Assembly (NCBI GenBank): GCA_964406605.1
Contig: CAYOSF010000008.1
Location: 124,001-188,000, forward strand
DNA length: 64,000 nt
Direction of reading: 5' to 3'
Source of the DNA: CAYOSF01 sp964406605
GTDB taxonomy: Bacteria > Chloroflexota > Dehalococcoidia > DSTF01 > RBG-16-68-14
Both the position numbers and the translations under genes were made by a program. A model generated the notes under the pieces. The model worked only from the letters and a program-made list of their open reading frames with translations, was not told where the DNA came from and searched no databases. Numbering within the stretch: the stretch's first letter is position 1; the number at the start of each line of letters is the position of its first letter. Shown in pieces: positions 24,284-33,066 of the stretch.

Positions 24284-24724
24284 GTGGCCGAGACCTTGAA
24301 GCTTAAGGTGCAACGGCTCCACCCGGAGGCGCGCATTCCCACGCGGGCAACGGCCGGCGCGTCCGGCCTGGACCTCTACGCCTGCCTCCCGGACGGGGAT
24401 GTCGTGCTTGGACCGGACCCGGTGCGGGTGCCGGCGGGAGTGGCGCTGGAGTTCCCTGCCGGCTACGACGTGCAGGTGCGCCCTCGCTCCGGTCTCTCGC
24501 TGCGGGGCGTGAGCGTGGCCTTCGGCACCATCGATAGCGACTACCGAGGCGAGGTACTGGTGACGATGTGGGCGTTCGGGTCGCGCGGAGAGCACTTGGT
24601 GCGGCACGGCGACCGGATCGCTCAGTTGGTGGTGACGTCGCTGGCGGACCTGCCGGTGGTCGAGGTAGAAGCGCTGACCGCGAGCGCGCGGGGCACCGGC
24701 GGCCACGGCTCTACCGGGACGTAG
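24284..24724 (+). CDS. dut: Deoxyuridine 5'-triphosphate nucleotidohydrolase
   Basis: The 146-residue enzyme converts dUTP to dUMP and pyrophosphate, keeping uracil out of DNA. All five motifs are visible: ASGLDLYA, RPRSGLSLRG, GTIDSDYRGE, RIAQLVV and the C-terminal RGTGGHGSTG arm that closes over the trimer active site. The start is GTG 24284; there is no ribosome site upstream but a -10 box lies six bases away, so translation is probably leaderless. Confidence 0.93.
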   Translation: MAETLKLKVQRLHPEARIPTRATAGASGLDLYACLPDGDVVLGPDPVRVPAGVALEFPAGYDVQVRPRSGLSLRGVSVAFGTIDSDYRGEVLVTMWAFGSRGEHLVRHGDRIAQLVVTSLADLPVVEVEALTASARGTGGHGSTGT

Positions 24725-24727
24725 GCG

Positions 24728-25507
24728 TCACTCGTCGCTACGCTGCAAGAAGACGAACTCGTACACGATGGCGGCGATGCCCGCGCCGATGAGCGGTCCC
24801 AGCCAGTAAATCCAGTGGTCGCTCCAGACGTTGGCCGCGACCGCCGGGCCGAATGAGCGCGCCGGGTTCATCGAGCCACCGGTGAGCGGGATGGCCACCA
24901 GTTGGCCCACCAAGTAGGTGACGCCGACGGCCACCGGGGCCAAGTGAGTGAGCCCTTTCGGGTCCAGGACGGCAGCGAAGAAGACGAAGACCAGCGCGAA
25001 GGTGAGCACAGCCTCAATGAGCAGGCCGGCCCCGGCACCGTTACCAAGCTGGTCCTCGAGGAGGATTGCGGGCTCGGTGGTGGACCCCAGGCTGCTGGCA
25101 CCGAGGCCGAGTTCCATCGGCGCCGCGATGACACCTTTGAGGAGCAGCGAGCCGAGGACGGCGGCGAGGATCTGCCCGCCGACGAAGAGGGCGGCCGTCG
25201 ACACCTTGATCTTGCCGGTGATAGCGGCGGCGAAGGTGACCGCCGGGTTGATGTGGCCGCCCGAGATCTTCACGACGGCCGCCATCATCGCCATCAACGC
25301 CAAGCCGTTCGCGATGGCGACTGTGACCACGAAGCCGGGCGCCGGAATGCTGGTCGCGGAGCGCACCTCGGCGTACCAGGCGTTGGCAACCACGAAGGCG
25401 CCCGTGCCGAGGAAGACGAACAGCCCCGTCGCGATGAATTCCGCCGCCACCGAGCGCCACGTCCTGAGAGTGAAATCCTCTGGTTGGAATCCCAGTTGGA
25501 TCGCCAT
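24728..25507 (-). CDS. MIP-family aquaporin or glycerol-type channel
   Basis: The 259-residue membrane protein has both half-helix motifs of the family (SGGHINPAVTF and GGSMNPARSFGPAV) and six membrane helices. The N-terminus FIATGLFVFLGTGAFV contains the family's Glu-type first-helix pattern. NPARSFGPA is more common in water channels than in glycerol facilitators (NPARDFGPR), so an aquaporin is more likely. It converges on dut with three bases between the stops. Confidence 0.85.
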   Translation of the reverse strand: MAIQLGFQPEDFTLRTWRSVAAEFIATGLFVFLGTGAFVVANAWYAEVRSATSIPAPGFVVTVAIANGLALMAMMAAVVKISGGHINPAVTFAAAITGKIKVSTAALFVGGQILAAVLGSLLLKGVIAAPMELGLGASSLGSTTEPAILLEDQLGNGAGAGLLIEAVLTFALVFVFFAAVLDPKGLTHLAPVAVGVTYLVGQLVAIPLTGGSMNPARSFGPAVAANVWSDHWIYWLGPLIGAGIAAIVYEFVFLQRSDE

Positions 25508-25939
25508 GTCTGTCTGCCTCCTTCCCATCCGGGTACTGGCTGGCACCCGGGAAGCACACGGCCGTCCGGCTGGCGAAATGCTACCAGAGACGGAGAAAGG
25601 GATCAAGCGTTTGATCGGTTCTCGCCATCGCCGGGGGGCCGTGTTGGGACGGTAGAACGACGCGAGCGGCGCGTGCGACGAGGACCGACCACGCGCGGCA
25701 GAGCGCCGCGATGTCACCCTTGCGCAGGTTCGTTGCCTCGTGTGAGGTTGCCGGACCGGTGCTCCTGTTATTAAACTGTTAGCAAAAGCACGTACTTGTG
25801 GAATCTGCGCTGACAACCCAGCGCTTGCGGGTATTGACAAGGATCGGCGGGTCGTGGCGGCGGGATTTCCGGGTGCGGCTATATATCGATTCGCGCCGCG
25901 GTTGCGGCCAGGAAACATCGCATCGCAAGGAAGGAGAGT
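25508..25939. other. Non-coding stretch upstream of the rubrerythrin gene
   Basis: No gene is supported here. A short AT-richer patch lies at 25765-25810 (ttattaaactgttagc), a TTGACA at 25834-25839 lacks a matching -10 at normal distance, and TATATA occurs near 25880. The region probably holds the divergent promoters of the aquaporin and rubrerythrin genes. Confidence 0.35.
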
Positions 25940-26398
25940 ATGACAATGGCGAAGAGTCTGGCAGGAAGCAAGAGCCTCGACAATCTGAAGGAGGCGTTTG
26001 CCGGAGAATCACAAGCGAACCGGCGATATCTCTACTTCGCTCGGGCGGCTGACATCGAAGGGTACCCCGACATCGGTGGGCTGTTCCGCGACACCGCGGA
26101 GGCTGAGACGGGCCACGCGTTTGGCCACCTGGACTTCCTGAAGGAAGTCGGGGACCCGGTGACCGACACGCCGATCGGGCACACCGAGGACAACCTGAAG
26201 TCCGGCGTGGAGGGCGAGACCTATGAGTACACGCAGATGTACCCCGGGTTCGCCAAGACCGCGCGGGAGGAGGGATTCGAGGAGCTGGCCGAGTGGTTCG
26301 AAACGCTGGCGAGGGCGGAGCGCTCTCACGCCGGGCGGTTCACGAAGGGCCTCGAGGCGGTAGCCGGCAAGGAGCCCGCCGACGCGGTAATGCAGTAG
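25940..26398 (+). CDS. Rubrerythrin-family protein without rubredoxin domain
   Basis: The 152-residue protein is a four-helix ferritin-like diiron protein. Metal-ligand segments are EAFAGESQANRRYLYFA, AEAETGHAFGHLDFL, GVEGETYEYTQMYPGFAK and LARAERSHAGRF. There is no C-terminal rubredoxin domain, so it resembles sulerythrin or 'erythrin' forms that remove peroxide with an outside electron donor. AAGGAAGGAG precedes ATG 25940. The gene is followed by a GlpC-like protein and DUF3501, a cluster I recognise as recurring in bacteria, which suggests that the Fe-S protein feeds electrons to it. Confidence 0.85.
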   Translation: MTMAKSLAGSKSLDNLKEAFAGESQANRRYLYFARAADIEGYPDIGGLFRDTAEAETGHAFGHLDFLKEVGDPVTDTPIGHTEDNLKSGVEGETYEYTQMYPGFAKTAREEGFEELAEWFETLARAERSHAGRFTKGLEAVAGKEPADAVMQ

Positions 26399-26526
26399 TC
26401 GGTAGGCCCTCGCACGATCCGGCGGCACGGCAGGGAGCATCATGGTTGACGACGGACGCTGGCGGCGCAGCGCGGGAGGTTCGCCGTGCGCGCTGACGGC
26501 GCGAGGGGAAAGGACTCCCAGTTGAC

Positions 26527-27801
26527 ATGACTATTGAACCGACCACCGAGCTCTACTGGGACGAGGAGGCGTACGAGGAAGAGTCGCGCAGGGTCTATGA
26601 GGTCTGCCACGGGTGCCGACTCTGTGCGACTCTCTGCCCCGCGTTTCCCCGGCTCTTAGAGATAACGGACGGAGTGGACGGCGACCTGGAGCAGCTGAGC
26701 GCCCCCGACTACAAGGACGTCATCGACCTCTGCTACCAGTGCAAGCTCTGCTATGTGCGGTGTCCGTACACCCCGCCGCACAGGTACGAGCTGGACTTCC
26801 CCCGGATGATGCTGCGGGCGAAGGCGCTCTACGTCCGCAAGCACGGCATGAAGCTCCAGGACCGCGTGATGGGGGACACGGACCGGCTCGGTACGCTGGG
26901 CGGCATGGCCGCGCCCATGTCGAACTGGCCGAGCAGCATAGGGCCGGCCCGGTTCGTCATGGAGAAGACCCTGGGCGTGCACCGTCGGCGGCTCATGCCC
27001 CGTTTCCACCGGCAGAGTTTCGCCGCCTGGTTCCGCAAGCGGACGCCGCCGGCGGAAGCCGGGGAGACGAAGGGGAAGGTGGCGCTCTTCTATACGTGCT
27101 ACGTCAACTATAACGATCCGGAGGTCGGCAAGGCCGCGGTGGAGGTGCTGGAGCGTAACGGTCTTGAGGTCGCCTGCCCCGAGCAGCAGTGCTGTGGCAT
27201 GCCGTACCTGGACGGCGGCGACATCGAGGCGGCGACCAAGAAGGCGCGCTTCAACGTCAGCTCTCTTGGCGCGGCGGTGGAGGAAGGATTCGACGTTGTC
27301 GTTCCGGGTCCGACCTGCAGCTACATGCTCAAGCAGGAGTACCCAGGGTTGTTGGGAGAGGAGGCCAGGGCGGTCTCGTCTCACACGTTCGACCTCTCCG
27401 AGTACCTGATGAGGCTGCACGGACAGGGAGGTCTAGACACCTCGTTCGCCGGAAGCCCCGGCAAAGTGGTCTATCACTTGCCGTGCCATCTGCTGGCCCA
27501 GAACATCGGCTTCCCGTCTCGGGACCTCATGGGCCTCATCCCAGGCACGACCGTGGAGATGGTGGAGCGCTGCTCGGGACACGACGGGACCTGGGGCGTC
27601 AAGAAAGAGTATTTCGACCTATCGATGAAGGTGGGGCGGCGGCTCTTCGAGGACGTGACGGAGGCGCAGCCGGCCATGGCGGCTACCGATTGCCCGCTGG
27701 CGGCGACGCAGATCGAACAGGGTACAGGTGTCAAGCCTGTCCACCCCGTGCAGGTGCTGCAGGCCGCGTACGGCCCCCGGGAGGTGAAAGGCGAGAAATG
27801 A
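26527..27801 (+). CDS. GlpC/HdrD-like Fe-S protein with CCG domains
   Basis: The 424-residue protein has two N-terminal 4Fe-4S motifs (CHGCRLCATLCPAFP and CYQCKLCYVRCPYTPP) followed by two CCG-type cysteine domains. The first has PEQQCCGMPYLDGG; the second reads VERCSGHDGTWG, with Ser in place of the second Cys. These proteins carry electrons in heterodisulfide reductases, GlpC and lactate oxidation complexes. Here the setting between rubrerythrin and DUF3501 suggests an electron donor for peroxide reduction, a link inferred from gene order. There is no membrane segment. Confidence 0.85.
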   Translation: MTIEPTTELYWDEEAYEEESRRVYEVCHGCRLCATLCPAFPRLLEITDGVDGDLEQLSAPDYKDVIDLCYQCKLCYVRCPYTPPHRYELDFPRMMLRAKALYVRKHGMKLQDRVMGDTDRLGTLGGMAAPMSNWPSSIGPARFVMEKTLGVHRRRLMPRFHRQSFAAWFRKRTPPAEAGETKGKVALFYTCYVNYNDPEVGKAAVEVLERNGLEVACPEQQCCGMPYLDGGDIEAATKKARFNVSSLGAAVEEGFDVVVPGPTCSYMLKQEYPGLLGEEARAVSSHTFDLSEYLMRLHGQGGLDTSFAGSPGKVVYHLPCHLLAQNIGFPSRDLMGLIPGTTVEMVERCSGHDGTWGVKKEYFDLSMKVGRRLFEDVTEAQPAMAATDCPLAATQIEQGTGVKPVHPVQVLQAAYGPREVKGEK

Positions 27802-28385
27802 AAGAGATAACGCTGGCGGAAGTCAAGGACCCTACTGAATATGAACCGCTGCGGGAGGACTTCCGCCGTCGGATCATCGACCTGAAGAAGCGCCGGCGCC
27901 TGTCAGTGGGCGACCGCGTCTCTCTGGTGTTTGAGAACCGGGACACCGTGCTCTTCCAGATCCAGGAGATGGTAAGGGCGGAGCGCATCACGGCCCCCGA
28001 CGCCATGCAGGAGGAGATCGACGTCTACAACAAGTCGGTCCCCGGGGCCGGCGAGCTGAGCGCGACGATGTTCATCGAGATCACGGAGGGGGATGCCGTA
28101 CGGGAGGAGCTGGACCGGCTGATAGGCGTGAACGAGTCGCTCGTGCTTCGGATCGGCGGCGACCACGCGATCCCGGGCGTGTTCGAGCCCGGCTGGAGCC
28201 GGGAGGACCGGGTGGCCGCCGTGCAGTACGTCAAGTTCCAGCTGACGGCGGAGCAGAGCGAGGCGTTCAGAGCCGGTGTGGAGCCCGTGGTGGTCGAGAT
28301 CGACCACCCGAACCTCCAGGCGCGGGCCGAGATGCCGGACGATGTGCGGCGGGCTCTGGCGGAGGACCTGACCGCCACCGACTAG
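27798..28385 (+). CDS. DUF3501 family protein
   Basis: The 195-residue product (KEITLAEVKDPTEYEPLREDF, RVSLVFENRDTVLFQIQEMV) matches the DUF3501 family as I remember it, which nearly always follows a rubrerythrin and a GlpC-like gene. Its function is unknown. ATG 27798 overlaps the stop of the preceding gene (ATGA), a sign of translational coupling. The protein is soluble and acidic and has no cysteine cluster of its own. Confidence 0.75.
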   Translation: MKEITLAEVKDPTEYEPLREDFRRRIIDLKKRRRLSVGDRVSLVFENRDTVLFQIQEMVRAERITAPDAMQEEIDVYNKSVPGAGELSATMFIEITEGDAVREELDRLIGVNESLVLRIGGDHAIPGVFEPGWSREDRVAAVQYVKFQLTAEQSEAFRAGVEPVVVEIDHPNLQARAEMPDDVRRALAEDLTATD

Positions 28386-28442
28386 CCGCAGCCGAGCGGT
28401 TCGTCTCGTGGTTGTCTATCGGGGCCGGAGGAATGCGACGGC

Positions 28443-29330
28443 CTAGGCTGCCGTTGGCCCTCCCTCGGCCGCCAGAACCGTGTTCACGAGGAGCATGGCG
28501 CGGGTCATCGGCCCGACGCCGCCCGGAACGGGCGTGATCGCGCTCGCCTTCTCGCTTACGGCGGCGAAGTCCACGTCGCCCGCCAGGCGGCGTCCACTCT
28601 TCTTGGAGGGGTCCGGCACGGGCGTGGTGCCCACATCGATGACCACGGCACCGTCCCGTACCATGTCCGCGGTGATCGATCCCGGTTGGCCCATGGCGGC
28701 GACCAGGATCTCGCCCCGGCGGGTCATCTCCGCGAGGTCCGGTGTCCCGGTGTGGCAGACCGTTACGGTGGCGTTCGCGCCGGGGCGCTTCTGCATCAGC
28801 AGGACGGCGAGCGGCCTGCCGACCAGGTTCGAGCGCCCGCAGACCACGACGTGCTTGCCTTCCGGCGAGTGGCCGCTGCGGATGAGGAGCTGCTGGACCC
28901 CGGAGGGCGTCGCGGGAAGGAAGGTCGGCAGGCCGCGCAACATCTTGCCCTGGCTGGCGGGATGGAGGCCATCGACGTCCTTGGCCGGGTCGACGGCGGC
29001 GATGACCGTGTCCTCGTCGACGTGATCGGGCAGGGGCGTCTGCACGATCTGGCCGTGCCAGGCCGGGTCGGCGTTGATGCGCTGGACGAGCTCGATGATC
29101 TCCTCCTGCGAGGTGGACTCCGGTACGCGGTGAACGTGGGACGTGATGCCCAACTCGGCGCAGTCACGCTCCTTGTGGCGCACGTAGGTCACTGAGGCGG
29201 GGTTCTCGCCGACGAGGACGACGGCGAGGCCGGGCTCGATGCCGCGGGCACGCAGCGTCTCCACCCTCGGCTTCAGATCTTCCCGGATCTGCTGGGCGAT
29301 GGCGTTTCCGTCGATGATCTCAGCGGTCAT
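28443..29330 (-). CDS. folD: Bifunctional methylenetetrahydrofolate dehydrogenase / cyclohydrolase
   Basis: The 295-residue enzyme interconverts 5,10-methylene- and 10-formyl-tetrahydrofolate. Visible motifs are VGENPASVTYVRHKERDC with the catalytic Lys, VQTPLPDHVDE, DVDGLHPASQGKM, CGRSNLVGRPLA (NADP site) and ITPVPGGVGPMTRAMLLVNT at the end. ATG 29330 has GGAGGTGCC upstream. The region before it is a 90-base tandem repeat in which each unit carries the same ribosome-site sequence and a -10-like TATACT/CATACT. Confidence 0.95.
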   Translation of the reverse strand: MTAEIIDGNAIAQQIREDLKPRVETLRARGIEPGLAVVLVGENPASVTYVRHKERDCAELGITSHVHRVPESTSQEEIIELVQRINADPAWHGQIVQTPLPDHVDEDTVIAAVDPAKDVDGLHPASQGKMLRGLPTFLPATPSGVQQLLIRSGHSPEGKHVVVCGRSNLVGRPLAVLLMQKRPGANATVTVCHTGTPDLAEMTRRGEILVAAMGQPGSITADMVRDGAVVIDVGTTPVPDPSKKSGRRLAGDVDFAAVSEKASAITPVPGGVGPMTRAMLLVNTVLAAEGGPTAA

Positions 29331-29600
29331 GGCACCTCCAATGCGAGTATGGCCCAAGGTTGGAGCGAGGGTGAAGGGGGCCGGCTGCCTGGGCCGAGAG
29401 AACGCGGTAGACTGCGGGCGGAGCGCCTCCAATGCGAATATGGCCCAAGGTGGAGAGAGGGAGAAGGGGGCTGGCTGCCCGGACGGAAAGAACGCGGTGG
29501 ACTGCGGGCGGGGCACCTCCAATGCGAGTATAGCCCAAGGTGGAGGGAGGGTACAGGGGTTGGCTGTCCGGGCGGAGGCAACGCGGCGGTCGCCTGCTTG
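29331..29600 (-). repeat. About 90-base tandem repeat covering the folD upstream region
   Basis: Three units begin at 29340, 29431 and 29521 (spacing 91 and 90 bases), each with 'cctccaatgcgagtat' and 'gcccaaggt' at the same place. Read on the minus strand each unit holds TATACT, CATACT or CATATT followed by GCATTGGAGG, the folD ribosome site. The repeat thus seems to be a triplication of the folD upstream region. The copies have diverged by many substitutions, so it is not recent. Confidence 0.8.
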
Positions 29601-29667
29601 GCTGGAAGGGGAATGAAAACTACGTTTAGTTGACGAGTTATCCCTGTCAGGTTTCGGACGTATGAGC

Positions 29668-29673
29668 TAAACT
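29668..29673 (+). promoter_or_regulatory. -10 box before the DNA methyltransferase gene
   Basis: TAAACT lies nine bases before ATG 29683, suggesting a leaderless message. CTAAAC here (29667-29672) and GTTTAG at 29624-29629 form an inverted repeat, which could be an operator. Confidence 0.4.
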
Positions 29674-29682
29674 TGAGAGACC

Positions 29683-30648
29683 ATGGAGCCAGCGTATCAA
29701 ACTGATTTGATCGAGCTGTATCACATGGATTGCCGCAGTTGGCTGGGAGAGCGGCACGACAATTCGATTCATGCGGTCGTTACCGATCCTCCTTACGGCA
29801 TGCTTGAGTACTCTCGCAAGGAACTCACAAAGCTGCGCGCTGGCCGGGGTGGGGTGTGGCGCATCCCTCCGACGATCGGCGGGAGCAAGCGGGCTCCCTT
29901 GCCACGATTCACGGTTCTCTCGGAGTCTGAACTCACCTACCTGTTTGAGTTCTTTCAGGAATGGGCAGAACTAGTCATCCGCGTGCTCACTCCTGGCGGG
30001 CACGTACTCCTTGCCACAAGCCCGTTGCTCAACTACGTCGTGTCGCAGGCACTTGTTAGCGCCGGATTCGAGAAGCGCGGAGAGGTTGTCCGGTTAGTAC
30101 GTACCCTTCGGGGTGGCGATCGCCCGAAGGGCGCCGAAGCTGAGTTCCGGCAGGTGAGCGCGATGCCTCGCTCCTGCTGGGAGCCATGGCTCGTATTCCG
30201 GAAGCGGCTGGAAGGAACCCTCGCACATAACCTGCGAACCTGGGGGACGGGCGCCCTGCGCCGCCCTTCGGAAGACGTCCCGTTTCCGGATGTCATTGCG
30301 AGTGGCAGGACTCCCAGAGACGAGAAGCGCATGGCTCCTCACCCGAGCCTGAAACCGCAAGCGTTCTTGCGGCAGGTCGTGCATGGCGCGTTACCGCTTG
30401 GGCAAGGGATCGTCTTGGACCCGTTCGCGGGAAGTGGTTCCACACTCGCTGCGGCCCAGGCGATCGGCTACAAAGCAATCGGCGTCGAGTCAGACGATCG
30501 GTACGTCGAGATGGCGAAGGAGGCCATTCCGCGCCTCGCAACAGCTAGGCCTGCTGTCTACTCCGCGGTTGTGGTCCATACGTTGGATCAAGATACAGCG
30601 GGTTTGCAAGCAGTTTTTCCTTCCCAGAGCGAAGAATCGATGCCGTAG
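29683..30648 (+). CDS. DNA (N4-cytosine or N6-adenine) methyltransferase of a restriction-modification system
   Basis: The 321-residue enzyme has the beta-class motif order: the catalytic DPPY motif comes first (HAVVTDPPYGMLEYS, residues about 32-46) and the SAM-binding FxGxG motif last (GIVLDPFAGSGSTLAAAQAIG). The loop between them carries a long target-recognition stretch (CWEPWLVFRKRLEGTLAHNL) with HPSLKPQAFLRQVV before the SAM site. It would methylate one DNA base to protect the host. The gene is visibly less GC-rich than its neighbours, with codons such as ttg, act and gaa. Its 3' end overlaps by about 104 bases the end of an opposing gene, the probable restriction enzyme. Confidence 0.88.
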   Translation: MEPAYQTDLIELYHMDCRSWLGERHDNSIHAVVTDPPYGMLEYSRKELTKLRAGRGGVWRIPPTIGGSKRAPLPRFTVLSESELTYLFEFFQEWAELVIRVLTPGGHVLLATSPLLNYVVSQALVSAGFEKRGEVVRLVRTLRGGDRPKGAEAEFRQVSAMPRSCWEPWLVFRKRLEGTLAHNLRTWGTGALRRPSEDVPFPDVIASGRTPRDEKRMAPHPSLKPQAFLRQVVHGALPLGQGIVLDPFAGSGSTLAAAQAIGYKAIGVESDDRYVEMAKEAIPRLATARPAVYSAVVVHTLDQDTAGLQAVFPSQSEESMP

Positions 30649-31192
30649 GCGTTCGTCGTGACGTTCCTCGGCGCCCGCTGAAACTCCAGTCTTCTTCTTG
30701 CAGTTGGGCGATCAGTACGCGCACGAATCTCGTCGGTTGTCTGTTCTCGATGGGCTGGGTTTGTGTATCGACCTGGTGCTGGAAGATCATGATCCAGCCA
30801 CTTTCGATATTGTGACCCTGCCAACTCTCGTGGCGAGACGCTTTCACTTCGATTCCTTGGCCTCCTTGAAGCACGGCGTCCCCTGGGTATGTACCTATTG
30901 GCAAGAGATCCGGCCGCCCGTTGTGGAACTGGTTCTTGACGAGAGAGGCGCTCTGTCTCGACGTGGACTGCACCGCCAGCTCGCTCAGTACGCCGCTGAA
31001 CGTAGCGGCTTCGAGGATTTCTTCTAGGCGATCCCATCCCTTCTCTGTCAGAAAGCGGTTGACATTGTGCAGGAAATCGTAGATGTCTTCCATGGCCGCC
31101 CGCACCTCGGCTACGCGCAGCCCATACGGGAGGCTGAGCTGGTGGTTGAACCCCCGTGGATGCACGTTTGGACGTTCGACGAAAGGTGGCAT
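30545..31192 (-). CDS. Probable type II restriction endonuclease
   Basis: The 215-residue product has a PD-(D/E)xK nuclease pattern: GRPDLLPIGTYPGDAV supplies the Asp and QGIEVKASRHESWQG the ExK. No known family name is certain. Position makes the role likely: it is tail-to-tail with the DNA methyltransferase and the coding regions overlap by 104 bases (30545-30648), so both frames share this DNA. ATG 31192 is the start; a TTG three bases before is possible. TATACT on the minus strand (31212-31217) is a good -10 box. The gene is less GC-rich than its neighbours, consistent with horizontal acquisition of the pair. Confidence 0.7.
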   Translation of the reverse strand: MPPFVERPNVHPRGFNHQLSLPYGLRVAEVRAAMEDIYDFLHNVNRFLTEKGWDRLEEILEAATFSGVLSELAVQSTSRQSASLVKNQFHNGRPDLLPIGTYPGDAVLQGGQGIEVKASRHESWQGHNIESGWIMIFQHQVDTQTQPIENRQPTRFVRVLIAQLQEEDWSFSGRRGTSRRTPTASILRSGKEKLLANPLYLDPTYGPQPRSRQQA

Positions 31193-31249
31193 CAATCTAA
31201 CCTAAATTGGAGTATACATGAGATCTCTGGTGGGCCTCTCGCCTTGTGC

Positions 31250-31255
31250 TAGAAT
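31250..31255 (+). promoter_or_regulatory. -10 box of a probable leaderless promoter for the amidohydrolase
   Basis: TAGAAT is eight bases before GTG 31264. No ribosome site is visible before the start. Confidence 0.4.
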
Positions 31256-31263
31256 CCCTTGTC

Positions 31264-32844
31264 GTGACCGACCTCTTCCTCCGCAATGCACGCATCTGGA
31301 CGGGCGTCGCCGGCGCGCCGTGGGCCGAGGCGGCGCTGGTGCAGGACGGCCGTTTCGTCTTCGTCGGGCGTGAGCGGGACGTGGAGGCGCCGGCCGGCGT
31401 CGAGACGCTGGACGCCGGCGGCCGGCTAGTTGTGCCCGGCTTCGTGGACGGACACGCACACCTGCTGCAGACCGGCCTTGCCATGCGCGCGGTGAACCTG
31501 AAGGATGTCGCGAGCGTTGAGGAGGCGGTGCGGCGGGTGGCCGAGCGCGTGGCGGCCACCCCGGAAGGCGGCTGGGTGCGAGGCGCAGGCTGGGACCAGA
31601 ACCTCTGGCCGGGCGGACGTTTCCCGGGCCGCCGGGAGCTCGACGCCGTGTCGCCGGACCATCCCGTCGTGCTGGTGCACACCTCCGGCCATTGCGTCTG
31701 GGTGAACAGCGCCGCGCTGCGGGCTGCCGGCGTCACGCGCGACACCGAGGCGCCCTTCGGCGGAGCGATCGACTTGGGCGAGGACGGCGAGCCGGCCGGC
31801 ATCCTGCGGGATGCCGCGGCGCGGGTGGTCTACGACGCCGTGCCGAAGGAGACGCACGATGACCGAGTCGCCGCGCTTCGGGAGGCCATCGATCACGCCC
31901 ACAGCCTCGGCGTGACCGGTGTCCACGCGATGAGCGTGAGCCGAGGCGAGCTGCGCTCGCTCCGAACGATTCACGAGGAAGGGGGCCTCCGCCTGCGCGT
32001 CCGCACCTACCTGAACGCCGACCGGATGGACGATTGGCTTGGCAACCTCCGCACGGGGGACGGAGACCACATGCTCCGGATCGGCGGCACCAAGTTCTTG
32101 GCGGACGGCGCGCTCGGCTCGTTGACGGCGTGGATGCTGGAGCCCTATGAGGGAACGCAGGACACGGGGCTGGCGATGGTGCCGGTCGAGGAACTGGAGG
32201 GGCAGGTGCGGATCTCCCTGGAAGGAGGGCTCGCGCCGGCGGTACACGCCATCGGCGACCGCGCGAACCAGGAGGTGGTATCGATCCTGGAGCGGACGTG
32301 CGAGCTTTCGCCGGAGCTGCCGCGGCGCATCGAGCACGCCCAGATTCTGGCCCCCGAAGACATCGCCCGCTTCGGGTCGCTCGGCGTAGCGGCGTCCGCG
32401 CAGCCGATCCACGCTACACAGGACATGGCGAAGGTCGACCGCTGGTGGGGCGAGCGAGGCCGGACGGCGTACCCGTTCGCGTCTCTCGTCGCCAGCGGCG
32501 CCACGCTGGCGTTCGGCTCCGACTCACCGGTCGAGACGATGAGCCCGCTGGCCGGCGTTCATGCCGCGGTTACGCGCCGCAATGCCCAGGGTGCGCCGCC
32601 CGACGGCTGGTACCCCGAAGAACGGATATCGCTGGAATTGGCGATCGCCGCGTACACGACGGGCTGCGCGACGGCCGTGCGAGAAGACGGGAGGGCGGGG
32701 AGGATCGCCACCGGTTACGTCGCTGATCTCGCCGTCCTGTCGCAGAACCTGTTCGAGCTGCCCGACCCAATGGGGATCATCGAGACGCGGGTGGACGCGA
32801 CCGTCGTGGGCGGGGGCGTTGTCTATCGTCGGCGGGACTGGTGA
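31264..32844 (+). CDS. YtcJ-like amidohydrolase family protein
   Basis: The 526-residue hydrolase has the long amidohydrolase fold: VVPGFVDGHAHLLQTGL with the HxH metal site, WVRGAGWDQNLWPGGRFP (typical of the YtcJ/NfdA group), AVHAIGDRANQEVV with a metal His, PRRIEHAQ, and FGSDSPVETMSPLAGVHAAV with the final metal Asp. Members deacylate or deformylate various amides, and the substrate cannot be predicted. GTG 31264 is favoured as the start because of the -10 box eight bases upstream; GTG 31246 is possible but lies before that box. It is divergent from the restriction enzyme gene. Confidence 0.85.
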   Translation: MTDLFLRNARIWTGVAGAPWAEAALVQDGRFVFVGRERDVEAPAGVETLDAGGRLVVPGFVDGHAHLLQTGLAMRAVNLKDVASVEEAVRRVAERVAATPEGGWVRGAGWDQNLWPGGRFPGRRELDAVSPDHPVVLVHTSGHCVWVNSAALRAAGVTRDTEAPFGGAIDLGEDGEPAGILRDAAARVVYDAVPKETHDDRVAALREAIDHAHSLGVTGVHAMSVSRGELRSLRTIHEEGGLRLRVRTYLNADRMDDWLGNLRTGDGDHMLRIGGTKFLADGALGSLTAWMLEPYEGTQDTGLAMVPVEELEGQVRISLEGGLAPAVHAIGDRANQEVVSILERTCELSPELPRRIEHAQILAPEDIARFGSLGVAASAQPIHATQDMAKVDRWWGERGRTAYPFASLVASGATLAFGSDSPVETMSPLAGVHAAVTRRNAQGAPPDGWYPEERISLELAIAAYTTGCATAVREDGRAGRIATGYVADLAVLSQNLFELPDPMGIIETRVDATVVGGGVVYRRRDW

Positions 32845-32943
32845 CAGGGCTGCCATAGAAGACCCGCCGCCGCGGGATCCGGCGCAACAGGCGTAGGGAT
32901 CCGGCGACGACGACCTTCGCCACGTTCTCAGCGAAGACCCCGA

Positions 32944-32972
32944 TTGACACTGTCCCGCGCGCCCTCTACCTT
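32944..32972 (+). promoter_or_regulatory. Sigma-70-type promoter
   Basis: TTGACA (32944-32949) and TACCTT (32967-32972) are exactly 17 bases apart, about 95 bases before the membrane protein gene at 33067. Confidence 0.5.
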
Positions 32973-33066
32973 GGTGATAACGTTGCGCCCTGGAGACACC
33001 TACGGCCGCGAACAGGAAGCGCGGCATCCGGGGCGATCCAGGCAGTTGCTAGGCAAGGAGGACCGC

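Noticed and set aside
29331..29600. CRISPR-like or coding repeat before folD
   Set aside because: The repeat has no repeat/spacer alternation, and the open frames through it only translate the repeat.
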